64,000 nucleotides of DNA from DASXRU01 sp036506395 (GCA_036506395.1 DASXRU010000079.1:11136-75135); one strand, 5' to 3'. Counted from the first letter of the stretch, positions 35,580 to 43,533 are shown. The notes: generated by a model from the letters alone, not told the origin. Made by a program: numbers and translations.

Positions 35580-35684
35580 TAGCAGCCACAGATTTACACG
35601 GATTAGCACGGATCAGAAAACGGCACAACTGCAACACGGCTAAGTCTTCTTATCTTTGTCAATCCGTGTGAATCTGTGGCAGTA
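35580..35684. repeat. Interspersed inverted-repeat element, copy 3
   Basis: Begins AGCAGCCACAGATTTACACG then GATTAGCACGGATCAG, and ends CAATCCGTGTGAATCTGTGG. The ends are inverted copies and match copies 1 and 2. It fills the space between two cytochrome genes and ends just before the ribosome site of the next gene. Confidence 0.7.
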
Positions 35685-35699
35685 GTCCAGGAGGTAACC

Positions 35700-36281
35700 A
35701 TGAAAGTCTTTACGATCTTTGCATTTGCTGTCCTTTCCATTTTCCTAGTCCCGAACACATCGAATGTTACGCCCGGCCCATCAACTCAGGAGGGTAAGAA
35801 GCCGCCGGAAGTAATCACTCTGGGAGCTGAGGCTAAACTTGGACCGATTAAGTTCAACCACCTCGAGCACATAACCAAGAATCGCAGCGTCGATGGAACC
35901 AAGCCGATTGCGTGTGTCGAATGCCATCACACGGCGCAACCTGCGTCTGAAGCTGTTAAGCATCCTCCGCACAAGACGGTGTGGCCGGCAGACCGGACCA
36001 CTACTCTAACGATGGAGTTGATTGAAAAGGATCCGAATGCAGTTGGAGCTGTCTGCCGCGATTGTCATGCGAAAGCGGACACGAAACCAAAACTTCTGCC
36101 GGCGATTCCGCAGGTCAAGTTTGAGGGTAGCGCGGAGCCCACGATCATGACTAACCAACAGGCGTTTCATCGCAAGTGTGGCAGCTGTCACGACGAAGTT
36201 GTGAAGGCCAGACCTGATTTGACTCCGCCGCCGCCGACCTCGAAGAAATGCATGGTGTGTCACAAGAAGACCGCGACTTGA
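35700..36281 (+). CDS. Tetrahaem cytochrome c (class III-like)
   Basis: A 193-residue exported protein with a signal peptide (MKVFTIFAFAVLSIFLVP). Four CXXCH motifs (CVECHH, CRDCH, CGSCH, CMVCH) and extra histidines (FNHLEHIT, HPPHK, AFHRKC) match class III/c7-like small cytochromes with bis-His haems. CAGGAGG lies just before ATG 35700, which is preferred to an upstream in-frame start at 35676. Likely a soluble periplasmic shuttle between the bc-type complex and outer-membrane conduit. Confidence 0.9.
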   Translation: MKVFTIFAFAVLSIFLVPNTSNVTPGPSTQEGKKPPEVITLGAEAKLGPIKFNHLEHITKNRSVDGTKPIACVECHHTAQPASEAVKHPPHKTVWPADRTTTLTMELIEKDPNAVGAVCRDCHAKADTKPKLLPAIPQVKFEGSAEPTIMTNQQAFHRKCGSCHDEVVKARPDLTPPPPTSKKCMVCHKKTAT

Positions 36282-36443
36282 AGTGAAATTCGCCTGTGGG
36301 GGATTTTCCCTTTTTCTGGGCAAAAGGACGCAAGCAGCGAGACTTTCATCTCCGATTTTCCGTAATCTGCTGCGGCACAGTCATTGCGCTGCACAGCTTA
36401 GGGGTTTAACCCGAGCTTGTAAGGTTCACGAAAGGTTGAGGGA

Positions 36444-36776
36444 ATGATGAAGAGTTCGATTAATCGATGGAAGAAGCTGGCGTTCTTGCTTGTCGGTGTG
36501 ATGATCGCGGCGACGTTTTTGATTGCTTCGGTGCCGGCGCGGACAAGTGCTGATGATAATGCCGGCGCGCTGTACAAATCCAAGTGTTTCGCTTGCCACG
36601 GAGCAACGGCTGAAAAGAAATTCGATGCGACCAAGGCGGACGATGTGCTCATCCAGACCGTGCTCATGGGCAGAAAGATGGAGAAGCCGCCGAACATGCC
36701 AGGCTTTGAAGAAAAAGGCATCACGGCAGATCAAGCGAAGGCGCTGGTAGCGTTCATGAAATCGCTGAAGCAATAG
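36444..36776 (+). CDS. Monohaem cytochrome c
   Basis: A 110-residue exported protein with a signal peptide (about 10-32, AFLLVGVMIAATFLIASVPA). One CFACH motif (about residue 49) and the class I c-type end pattern (GITADQAKALVAFMKSLKQ) are present; a methionine-rich stretch (LMGRKMEKPPNMPGF) can supply the distal ligand. It is a small high-potential periplasmic cytochrome, in line with the bc complex gene order. Confidence 0.92.
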   Translation: MMKSSINRWKKLAFLLVGVMIAATFLIASVPARTSADDNAGALYKSKCFACHGATAEKKFDATKADDVLIQTVLMGRKMEKPPNMPGFEEKGITADQAKALVAFMKSLKQ

Positions 36777-36893
36777 CCCATTTGCAGGGCTGAAAATGCC
36801 AGCCCAGTACCAGAGCAAACGAATGCGGTAGCGCTTTGGCCTCGGTTCCAGCGCGCCCCGTGGGCGTGCGAACAAGCTCATTTTTGGTCGACA

Positions 36894-36926
36894 CCTCCTA
36901 TGCGAAGCGGATGAGAGCATAGGAGG
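36894..36926 (+). other. Perfect 10-bp hairpin enclosing AGGAGG
   Basis: CCTCCTATGC (36894-36903) pairs perfectly with GCATAGGAGG (36917-36926), with a 13-nt loop. The 3' arm contains a strong Shine-Dalgarno sequence, but the next ATG (36956) is about 29 nt away. It could be a terminator without U-tract or an RNA switch. The gap 36777-37196 otherwise has only a short peptide frame. Confidence 0.45.
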
Positions 36927-36955
36927 CATTGGTCTGTTCTGAATGCGTTGAGCTG

Positions 36956-37090
36956 ATGAAGATACTAATGAGAAGAATCTCCTTTTTCCTGGTCATGTCA
37001 GGATTTGCTTTTGTGACGCCATTAACCTCTTACGGACAAGGAAGTCCTCCGGGAACAGCAAGTGCCCAACATTATTCTTCCTTGGATTAG
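36956..37090 (+). CDS. Short peptide with signal-like N-terminus
   Basis: A 44-codon frame: basic MKILMRRI, a hydrophobic run SFFLVMSGFAFVTPL, then a TSYGQG-type cleavage-like site and a short polar tail. It looks like a signal peptide whose mature part is lost: a shifted frame downstream (about 37053-37121) reads FFLGLALVSTILSAG. Either a tiny exported peptide or the remains of a small secreted protein. Low confidence. Confidence 0.3.
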   Translation: MKILMRRISFFLVMSGFAFVTPLTSYGQGSPPGTASAQHYSSLD

Positions 37091-37196
37091 CCCTTGTGTC
37101 CACGATCTTAAGTGCGGGCTAAGCGATAATGGCGACTGGATCTGATCTCATCCTTGCCGTAGCCGGGTTGATTGTCTATTTTAGAGCAGAAACAAG

Positions 37197-38774
37197 ATGG
37201 GCGAGATCGAACCAGTGGCCCGGAAAAAGCCGAGCCTCTTCCGCAACTACATCAGCTTCGTCGGGGCAGCGATCGTCCTCGCCAGCCTGGCAAGTGTCTT
37301 ACTCCTGTTTTTCATCGAGACCACATCAACGGTTGAGAATCCTTACGTGGGGATTCTCACGTTCATAATCTTTCCCTCGATCCTGATGTTTGGCCTCTTC
37401 GTTGTCGCCCTGGGTATGTTGTTGGAACGGCGACGACGACGGCGAGCCGCGCCCGACGATATCATGGCTTACCCAAAGCTGGATTTGAACGACCCGCATG
37501 CGCGTCATGCGCTTCTGGCTTTTCTTGTGGTCACATTTTTCTTTATCTCCGCCAGCGCTTTCGGCAGCTATCGCGCGTTCGAATACACGGAATCGGTCGC
37601 CTTCTGTGGCCAGACTTGTCATACGGTAATGAAACCGGAATTCACGGCCTATAAGGCCGGCGCACATGCGCGGGTGCGCTGTGTTGATTGTCACGTCGGA
37701 TCCGGCGCTGGTTGGTATGCGCGCTCAAAACTCTCCGGCGCCTACCAACTCTATTCAGTAACCTTTAATAAATATTCGCGGCCCATCAGCACGCCGGTAC
37801 ACAACCTTCGCCCTGCTCCGGAAACCTGCGAACAGTGTCACTGGCCGGAAAAGTTCTTTGGCGCCCAACTGAAGGTTTTCAATAGTTACGGCTATGACGA
37901 GCGGAATACTTTGCGCCAAAGACGCATGCTGATAAACGTCGGCGGGGGTAGTCCGACCACCGGTTTGGTCACTGGCATCCACTGGCACATGAACATTGCG
38001 AATGAAATTACCTACATCTCCACGGACAATCATCGACAGGTAATTCCCTGGGTGCAAATCAAAGATCGACAGGGCAATGTCACTCAGTATTACGATCGCA
38101 CCCGGCCGCTGTCATCGGCGCAAATTGCCGCCGCCGGTAGGCGCCGGATGGACTGTGTCGATTGTCATAATCGTCCCGCGCACGCCTATCTGCCGCCGGA
38201 TGTTGCCGTGGACCAGGCCTTCGTTTCCGGAAGGCTGGATCCCTCAATACCATATCTAAAGCGAAAAGCTGTCGAAGCCCTTAGCGAACGATACGACACG
38301 ACACCGCAGGCGCTAAGCTCGATTGATGCCAGATTGAACGAGTTCTATCGCACGAATTACAAAGACGTGTATGCGCAAAAAGAGGCCTCGATCAAAGGCG
38401 CGGTCACCGAGATTCAGCGTATCTTTCAGACTTACTTTTTCCCGGAGATGAAGACAGACTGGGAGACCCACCCTAACAACATCGGCCATCTCTATTCCTC
38501 GGGTTGCTTCCGCTGTCACGATGGCGATCACGTCAGCAATACCGGCAAAGTCATTACCAACAACTGCAACGTCTGCCACACGGTAATCTACGACTCTGCC
38601 GGCCCGCCGGAAAAAAATGCGAAGACCGGGCCGTTTCAACACCCTGTTGATCTGGGCGCGCTCGCGGATCACAAATGCGAGTATTGCCACAAACCGAACA
38701 AGCCGTTCCAACATCCCGTGAATCTGGGTGATATTTCGATGTTCCAGTGCGTTGAGTGTCATCCCAAGAAGTGA
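37197..38774 (+). CDS. NapC/NirT-like multihaem membrane cytochrome c
   Basis: A 525-residue protein. Two N-terminal hydrophobic segments (about 18-42 and 52-75) and a third near 102-123 anchor it. The first haem motif is CGQTCH (CX3CH) in ESVAFCGQTCHTVMKPEF, typical of many NapC/NirT-like proteins, followed by seven CXXCH motifs (CVDCH, CEQCH, CVDCH, CFRCH, CNVCH, CEYCH, CVECH). Such proteins take electrons from quinol. With the bc complex this offers a second quinol exit into the cytochrome pool. It is the last gene of the cluster. Confidence 0.9.
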   Translation: MGEIEPVARKKPSLFRNYISFVGAAIVLASLASVLLLFFIETTSTVENPYVGILTFIIFPSILMFGLFVVALGMLLERRRRRRAAPDDIMAYPKLDLNDPHARHALLAFLVVTFFFISASAFGSYRAFEYTESVAFCGQTCHTVMKPEFTAYKAGAHARVRCVDCHVGSGAGWYARSKLSGAYQLYSVTFNKYSRPISTPVHNLRPAPETCEQCHWPEKFFGAQLKVFNSYGYDERNTLRQRRMLINVGGGSPTTGLVTGIHWHMNIANEITYISTDNHRQVIPWVQIKDRQGNVTQYYDRTRPLSSAQIAAAGRRRMDCVDCHNRPAHAYLPPDVAVDQAFVSGRLDPSIPYLKRKAVEALSERYDTTPQALSSIDARLNEFYRTNYKDVYAQKEASIKGAVTEIQRIFQTYFFPEMKTDWETHPNNIGHLYSSGCFRCHDGDHVSNTGKVITNNCNVCHTVIYDSAGPPEKNAKTGPFQHPVDLGALADHKCEYCHKPNKPFQHPVNLGDISMFQCVECHPKK

Positions 38775-38808
38775 ACACGCTCGCCGGATTGGATTTATGA
38801 CCGAAGAT

Positions 38809-38827
38809 CAAAAATAAGTAATTTTTG
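38809..38827 (+). terminator. AT-rich hairpin after cytochrome cluster
   Basis: CAAAAAT-AAGTA-ATTTTTG forms a 7-bp stem ending in a T-rich arm, 35 nt after the NapC-like stop. A plausible weak terminator. Confidence 0.45.
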
Positions 38828-38886
38828 GATGCCCGCACATCCCGCCGTCTCGCCAACAAGCCAACTCTTATTGCTGGGTTCTCAAC

Positions 38887-38913
38887 TGCGAGAAACTTCG
38901 CCAAAGTGCGCGA
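38887..38913. promoter_or_regulatory. Candidate activator site upstream of copy B
   Basis: TGCGAGAAACTTCGCC starts the segment and TGCGCGA ends it. The site at 43447 has the same order (TGCGCAAACTTTCCC ... TGCGCGA). It lies 63-89 bp before the possible -24 element at 38976. It also forms hairpins, so an RNA role is an alternative. Confidence 0.45.
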
Positions 38914-38974
38914 AGTTACCCAGTTTCTCGCCTTTGTGTCTCTCTTATGTTCCACAAATTACGCGCAATTAGGT

Positions 38975-38990
38975 GGGTACATCGGTTGCC
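38975..38990 (+). promoter_or_regulatory. Possible sigma54 promoter of copy B
   Basis: GGGTACATCGGTTGCC has GG-N10-GC spacing and a TTGC -12 box; the -24 box is GGTAC rather than GGCAC. The start near 39001 leaves a 90-nt leader with GGAGGTGAG before the ATG. Supported mainly by the upstream activator-like site. Confidence 0.4.
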
Positions 38991-39090
38991 TAACTGAAAC
39001 CTGAGATCGCAGGACTCAGGACAACGAATGGCTGCGGGTGTTCCTGGCGACTTTTTCGCCCGGCCTGTTGGTCCGGATATGGAGGTGAGT

Positions 39091-39483
39091 ATGGCCAAAG
39101 ACAATCGCGACATTCTCGAGGTGTTGCAAGAGGAACTGAGCTTCGTCGAGGAAGGCGGCTACGGTCGCTCTGTCCGCACGCCCTGGAAAGCGAAATCGGC
39201 GTTTCAGGACTCTTTAACCTGCATTAACTACGCCTATCCGGAGAAAGCTCATCCCTGCAACAAGTGTCACTTGATCGACTTTGTCCCGGACGAGCGGCGC
39301 TCGGAAGAGGTGCCGTGTCATTTCATTCCGCTAAATGAATCGGGGGATACAATCGATAACCTTGAGGCTAAGGATCAACAAAAGCTCGAGGAGGCATTGA
39401 AAGCCTGGTTGCGCTCGAAGATCAAGGAGATCGAGACCTCACGTCTCGCTGAAGAAGGAAGAGCGAAAGGAAGTGCTCCATGA
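39091..39483 (+). CDS. Four-cysteine small cytoplasmic protein, copy B
   Basis: A 130-residue paralogue of the protein at 10890, alignable without gaps over the first 80 residues. Cys44, Cys56, Cys59 and Cys76, with His60 and His77 after two of them, occupy identical positions (FQDSLTCINY, HPCNKCHLIDFV, SEEVPCHFIP). GGAGGTGAG precedes ATG 39091, better than an upstream frame start at 39028. The stop overlaps the next gene's ATG (ATGA), so copy B is coupled to a cysteine-rich membrane protein. Probably binds metal; function unknown. Confidence 0.8.
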   Translation: MAKDNRDILEVLQEELSFVEEGGYGRSVRTPWKAKSAFQDSLTCINYAYPEKAHPCNKCHLIDFVPDERRSEEVPCHFIPLNESGDTIDNLEAKDQQKLEEALKAWLRSKIKEIETSRLAEEGRAKGSAP

Positions 39484-40061
39484 TTACGCTGGTCTATCTC
39501 GCCGCTGCAACTCTGGTTGTGGTCGGAGGCTATTTTCTGAGTCGCCGGCTGCTTCGTTCTTACCAGCACTTCAGCACAGCGGGTGTAATCATTTGTCCTG
39601 AAACGGGCAAGCAGGCGATGGTCGAGGTGGACGCGCGTCACGCCGCGCTCACTTCACTCGTGGGCCAACCGGACATTCGTCTCGAAAGCTGCTGGCGTTG
39701 GCCTTTGAACCAGGATTGCGGCCAGGAGTGCCTGATCCAGTTAGACGTCGCCCCGCCAGAGTGTCTGGTGCGCGGTGTTCTGATGAAATGGTACAAAGGC
39801 AAAGAGTGCGCATTCTGCCGGAGAGTGTTCGACGAGCCACACCTGATCGATCACAAACCAGCTCTGGTCAACCAAGAAGGCCTCACTCTTGAATGGGACG
39901 AAATCTCTCTGCCCGCTCTGATGGAAGCACTGAAAACGCACGCACCCGTTTGTTGGAATTGCCACATCGCTCAAACGTTCCGTCGCGAGCATCCGGACCT
40001 GGTCGTTGAGCGGTCATTCGTGAGACAACCATCATGCAGCCGGGCCAGCGCCACGAGATGA
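39480..40061 (+). CDS. Membrane-anchored cysteine-rich hypothetical protein
   Basis: A 193-residue protein with one N-terminal helix (about 3-20) followed by SRRLLRS, which predicts that the rest faces the cytoplasm. Cysteines lie at 71, 80 and 84 (CGQEC), 95, 110 and 113 (CAFC) and 158 and 161 (CWNCH). Because the domain is probably cytoplasmic, the CWNCH motif is unlikely to hold haem c; paired CxxC groups suggest zinc or Fe-S. Coupled to copy B by a 4-nt overlap. Not recognised as a named family. Confidence 0.7.
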   Translation: MITLVYLAAATLVVVGGYFLSRRLLRSYQHFSTAGVIICPETGKQAMVEVDARHAALTSLVGQPDIRLESCWRWPLNQDCGQECLIQLDVAPPECLVRGVLMKWYKGKECAFCRRVFDEPHLIDHKPALVNQEGLTLEWDEISLPALMEALKTHAPVCWNCHIAQTFRREHPDLVVERSFVRQPSCSRASATR

Positions 40062-40203
40062 ACGACTCCGCCTAAGCGTCCCGAGTTGTTAGACTGACAC
40101 GGTCCAGCGTGCGGTGTGAGGCCCTTCAGCCTTCTTAATGTTCGCAGAGTTTCCTATAATCAGGTCGCCGCTGAAATCTTGCTTTTAGCGCGCAACCGGG
40201 GAA

Positions 40204-41640
40204 GTGAGAAAGAACGCGCTGACAAACCAAAAACAGAAAATCCTCGTCGTCGATGACGAAAAGATGATTCGATGGTCGCTGGGCGAGGCGTTGCGCGGCT
40301 GGGGCTTCGAGCCCATTGAGGCGGAATCTGTCAGCGCGGCCCTGGCTGCGTTTGAAGCAGAGCCGCCCTCGGCTGTGTTGCTCGACATAAATCTGCCCGA
40401 TGGATCGGGTCTTGACGTGCTGCGCAAGATCCGGCACCAGCAGCCGGACGCCGTGGTGATTATGATTACCGCTAACGTCCTGGTGGACGAAACCATCGCA
40501 GCGTTGCGCGGCGGGGCGTACGATTTCATCGGCAAACCAATCAACCTCGAAGAGCTGCAGGTAGCGATTCGCAATGGCATCGAAGCCGGTCACTTGCGTA
40601 AGGAAGTGAATTTGTTTCGCCGCGAGAGATCTCAACAGTTCAGCTTCGATCAAATTGTGGGCGACTCTCCGGCGATGCGCGAGATGTTGGCGCTCGCGCA
40701 CAAGGTTGCCGAGAGCGAAGTTTCGTCGGTGTTGCTGCAAGGCGAATCGGGTACCGGAAAAGACCTGATCGCGAAAGCGATCCATTACCACTCGTCCCGC
40801 GCCGAGAACCCATTCGTCGCAATTAACTGTGCCGCCTTGCCCGGTACATTGATCGAAAGCGAACTGTTTGGCTACGAGAAAGGGGCGTTCACTGACGCGA
40901 AAGCACGCAAGGAAGGATTGTTCGAACAGGCAGAAGGCGGCACGCTTTTTCTTGATGAAATTGGTGAAGTGGAGCTGGGCCTGCAAGCGAAACTTTTGCG
41001 CGTGCAGGAAGAAGGATCGTTTCGTCGCGTCGGCGGCCTCAAGGACCTGCCGCTGGACGTGCGCGTCATAGCGGCGTCGAATAGGGATCTCAAAACGGAG
41101 AGTGAAGCGGGCCGCTTTCGTGCCGATCTTTTTTATCGTCTCTCGGTGATTCAAATAGATATTCCGCCGTTGCGCGAGCGCGGCGATGACGTGAGGCTGT
41201 TGGCTGAACACTACATAACCAGTTTCAGGGGCCGTCTGCGCAAAAGCATTGACGGCATCGCGCCGGAGGCGCTGGCAGCTTTTCGCCGCTACGAGTGGCC
41301 CGGCAATGTCCGCGAGCTGCGGAATGTGATCGAGCGGGCCATGATTCTGGAAGACGATGAAACCATCACGACAAAATATCTACCGCGGGGTTTGGCTGAA
41401 TCGGGCCCGGGAAGCGACGTGCACGCCGGCAGTGCCAAATCAGTAAGCCAGTTTCGCCTGCCAGCCGACGGAGTGTCACTCGACGAGGTCGAGATGGCCC
41501 TGGTGCGGCAGGCTTTGGAACGAAGCGGGGGAAACCAGACCAAAGCAGCGGAGCTCCTGGATATTTCCCGCGACCAGCTTCGCTATCGCATGAAGAAGCT
41601 GGAAGAAGCCAGCGCAGTGGCGAGCAATCAGGAAGTGTAG
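40204..41640 (+). CDS. NtrC-family sigma54-dependent response regulator
   Basis: A 478-residue regulator. The receiver (about 10-125) has DDE and the phospho-acceptor in LLDINLPDGSG. The AAA+ domain (about 150-380) has Walker A GESGTGKD, the sigma54-contact loop GAFTDA (GAFTGA variant), Walker B GTLFLDEIGE and the arginine-rich end. The C-terminus is a Fis-type helix-turn-helix (NQTKAAELLDISRDQLRYRMKK). GTG start with GGGGAA upstream. Its partner kinase is encoded 250 nt downstream. Best candidate for the activator of the sigma54 sites in this window. Confidence 0.95.
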   Translation: MRKNALTNQKQKILVVDDEKMIRWSLGEALRGWGFEPIEAESVSAALAAFEAEPPSAVLLDINLPDGSGLDVLRKIRHQQPDAVVIMITANVLVDETIAALRGGAYDFIGKPINLEELQVAIRNGIEAGHLRKEVNLFRRERSQQFSFDQIVGDSPAMREMLALAHKVAESEVSSVLLQGESGTGKDLIAKAIHYHSSRAENPFVAINCAALPGTLIESELFGYEKGAFTDAKARKEGLFEQAEGGTLFLDEIGEVELGLQAKLLRVQEEGSFRRVGGLKDLPLDVRVIAASNRDLKTESEAGRFRADLFYRLSVIQIDIPPLRERGDDVRLLAEHYITSFRGRLRKSIDGIAPEALAAFRRYEWPGNVRELRNVIERAMILEDDETITTKYLPRGLAESGPGSDVHAGSAKSVSQFRLPADGVSLDEVEMALVRQALERSGGNQTKAAELLDISRDQLRYRMKKLEEASAVASNQEV

Positions 41641-41751
41641 CCGCCGCACTCGATCGGACTCAGTTCTCAGCGCCAAAGGCGCGAAATGCAACAGCCAGGG
41701 GCAAGCGACGCTAGGAGCGTGGCCCCTGGGTCAAGTGAACAAAAGGTCCCG

Positions 41752-41853
41752 AGCCCTGAAGGGGCGAAATAAGTGAGGGACAAGGACAGCGCCCGCACAC
41801 AAATCAGTCAGGGTTGTAGCTTATTCGTATTGTCATGTCGCCCTTTCAGGGCT
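41752..41853. repeat. Intergenic inverted-repeat element before kinase gene
   Basis: AGCCCTGAAGGGGCGA (41752-41767) is mirrored by TCGCCCTTTCAGGGCT (41838-41853), 15 of 16 positions pairing, around about 70 nt. It resembles the short palindromic intergenic elements common in large soil-bacterial genomes. An open frame extends through it, which argues for starting the kinase downstream at 41893. Confidence 0.6.
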
Positions 41854-41892
41854 ATTGAGGTCCTGGCGACCCGATCCCTTGATCCCGAATTG

Positions 41893-43413
41893 ATGTCCAA
41901 CTCAGCAGTAACAAATCCAGATCGCTCTGCGAAACAGGACGGCGGCAGTCTTGAGCGTTCGCTGAAAGAGCTGGCCGATATCAAGTTCGCGCTCGACCAG
42001 TCAACGATCGTCGCCATCACCGACCAGCGCGGGATCATAAACTACGTTAACGATCAGTTTTGCCTCATCTCGAAATACTCGCGCGCAGAGTTGCTGGGAC
42101 AGGACCATCGCATCATTAATTCCGCTTACCATCCAAAGGAATTCATCCGCGATATATGGACTACGATCGGCAGCGGCAGAGTGTGGAAAGGCGAGATTCG
42201 CAATCGCGCGAAAGACGGCAGCATCTACTGGGTAGACACAACGATTGTTCCCTTTCTTAACAATGAAGGCAAGCCGTATCAATACGTCGCCATTCGTCAC
42301 GACATTACCTCGCGAAAACTTGCCGAAGAGCGCATTCGAGAACAGGCCGAGCTGCTGGACCAGGCCCAGGATGCGATTCTGGTGCGCGACCTCCACGACA
42401 CTATCATCTACTGGAACAAGAGCGCTGAGCAGCTCTACGGATGGAGCACAGCCGAAGTTATCGGCCGGAACGCGCTCGATCTCTTGTTCAAATACATTCC
42501 GCCGGAATACGCTGAAGCGCAAAAGGTGCTGGAGGAGAGCGGCGAGTGGCGCGGTGAGATGCAACAGGTCACCAAAGACGGGCGAGAGATCATCGTCGAG
42601 AGCCGCTGGACCCTGGTGCTCGACGACGGCGGCAAGCACCACCGGAAGCTGGTGGTAAATACCGATATCACCGAGAAGAAGAGATTACAAACGGAACTGC
42701 AGCGCGCTGCGCAGCTTTCAATCGTCGGTGAAATGTCCGCCGGCCTGGCGCATGAGATCAAGAACCCGCTGGCCGGAATTCAAGGCGCCGTGGATATACT
42801 ACTTCGCCGGCGCGAAAAGAATGATCCCGAACGTGAAGCGCTTGAGGGTGTGCGGCACGAGGTGGAAAGGATCGATCGCACTGTACGCGCGCTGCTTGAC
42901 CGCGCCCGCCCGCGGCTGGTCTCGGTAAAAGCAACTTCACTCACCGCCGTTGTGGGGCGCGCTGTAAATCTGGCCCGCGCCCAGTTGACGAATGCAGCCA
43001 CGCATGGTCAACGCGTCACCTTGGAATTTGAGCCTCCTGCCGATCCTCTAATCATTTCCATCGACGCTGCGCAAATCGAAGACGCTGTGCTGAACTTGAT
43101 CATCAACGCAATCGAGGCCACCGATAGCGATGGGGAGGTCAAGATTCGCGTTGCTCGATCTGAACATGATCCCGCTGCGGAATTTGAAGACGAGGCGATA
43201 GTCGAAGTTGCAGATAATGGCCGCGGCATCAGTGAAGAAGATGTTGGTCGCATCTTTGATCCGTTCTTCACCACCAGGCCGGGAGGCACCGGACTTGGCC
43301 TTCCCGCAGTGCGCCGCATTGCGCGCGCCCATGGCGGCAAAGTCGACGTCAAATCCTCTCCCGGTAACGGTTCGACGTTTACCCTTCATCTTCCCGTAGA
43401 CCTGTCCAAGTAA
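41893..43413 (+). CDS. PAS-domain sensor histidine kinase (NtrB-like)
   Basis: A 506-residue soluble kinase. PAS 1 (about 28-140: STIVAITDQRGIINYVNDQF), a PAC segment, PAS 2 (about 150-265: DAILVRDLHDTIIYWNKSAEQLYGW), HisKA with MSAGLAHEIKNPLAGI (phospho-His about 290), and an ATPase domain with LNLIINAIEATD, EVADNGRGISEED, FFTTRPGGTGLGL. No transmembrane helix, so it senses an internal cue through PAS (redox, small ligand or haem). It probably phosphorylates the NtrC-type regulator encoded just upstream. The start at 41893 avoids a repeat; the ribosome site is weak. Confidence 0.93.
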   Translation: MSNSAVTNPDRSAKQDGGSLERSLKELADIKFALDQSTIVAITDQRGIINYVNDQFCLISKYSRAELLGQDHRIINSAYHPKEFIRDIWTTIGSGRVWKGEIRNRAKDGSIYWVDTTIVPFLNNEGKPYQYVAIRHDITSRKLAEERIREQAELLDQAQDAILVRDLHDTIIYWNKSAEQLYGWSTAEVIGRNALDLLFKYIPPEYAEAQKVLEESGEWRGEMQQVTKDGREIIVESRWTLVLDDGGKHHRKLVVNTDITEKKRLQTELQRAAQLSIVGEMSAGLAHEIKNPLAGIQGAVDILLRRREKNDPEREALEGVRHEVERIDRTVRALLDRARPRLVSVKATSLTAVVGRAVNLARAQLTNAATHGQRVTLEFEPPADPLIISIDAAQIEDAVLNLIINAIEATDSDGEVKIRVARSEHDPAAEFEDEAIVEVADNGRGISEEDVGRIFDPFFTTRPGGTGLGLPAVRRIARAHGGKVDVKSSPGNGSTFTLHLPVDLSK

Positions 43414-43446
43414 GGCCGCAGCTGCTTTAGAGTTTTTCCGAAGGGC

Positions 43447-43475
43447 TGCGCAAACTTTCCCACGCGGCTGCGCGA
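43447..43475. promoter_or_regulatory. Candidate activator site, archetype
   Basis: TGCGCAAACTTTCCC followed by ACGCGGC and TGCGCGA. The same pattern recurs at 50964 (TGCGTCAGTTTCCCC), 52311 (TGCGCACTTTCCCGC) and 25620 (TGCGCAATTTTCCAC). It lies 60-88 bp upstream of the sigma54 promoter at 43534, directly after the kinase gene. Confidence 0.6.
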
Positions 43476-43533
43476 AAGCTCGCACGCGCGCCTACCCGTC
43501 CACTACATCAGCCGTAATTCAAACACTTTGTGT

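Noticed and set aside
36310..36400. GGGCAAAAGGACGCAAGC resembling part of a cyclic-di-GMP-I riboswitch upstream of the monohaem gene
   Set aside because: The hairpin that should separate GGGCAAA from GACGCAA is absent, and the second receptor helix could not be built. A covariance search would settle it.
39960..39970. CWNCH in the 193-residue protein as a haem c site
   Set aside because: Predicted topology puts the domain in the cytoplasm, where haem c is not attached.
40135..41211. 358-codon minus-strand frame
   Set aside because: It is a shadow of the NtrC-type regulator, whose domains are complete on the plus strand.
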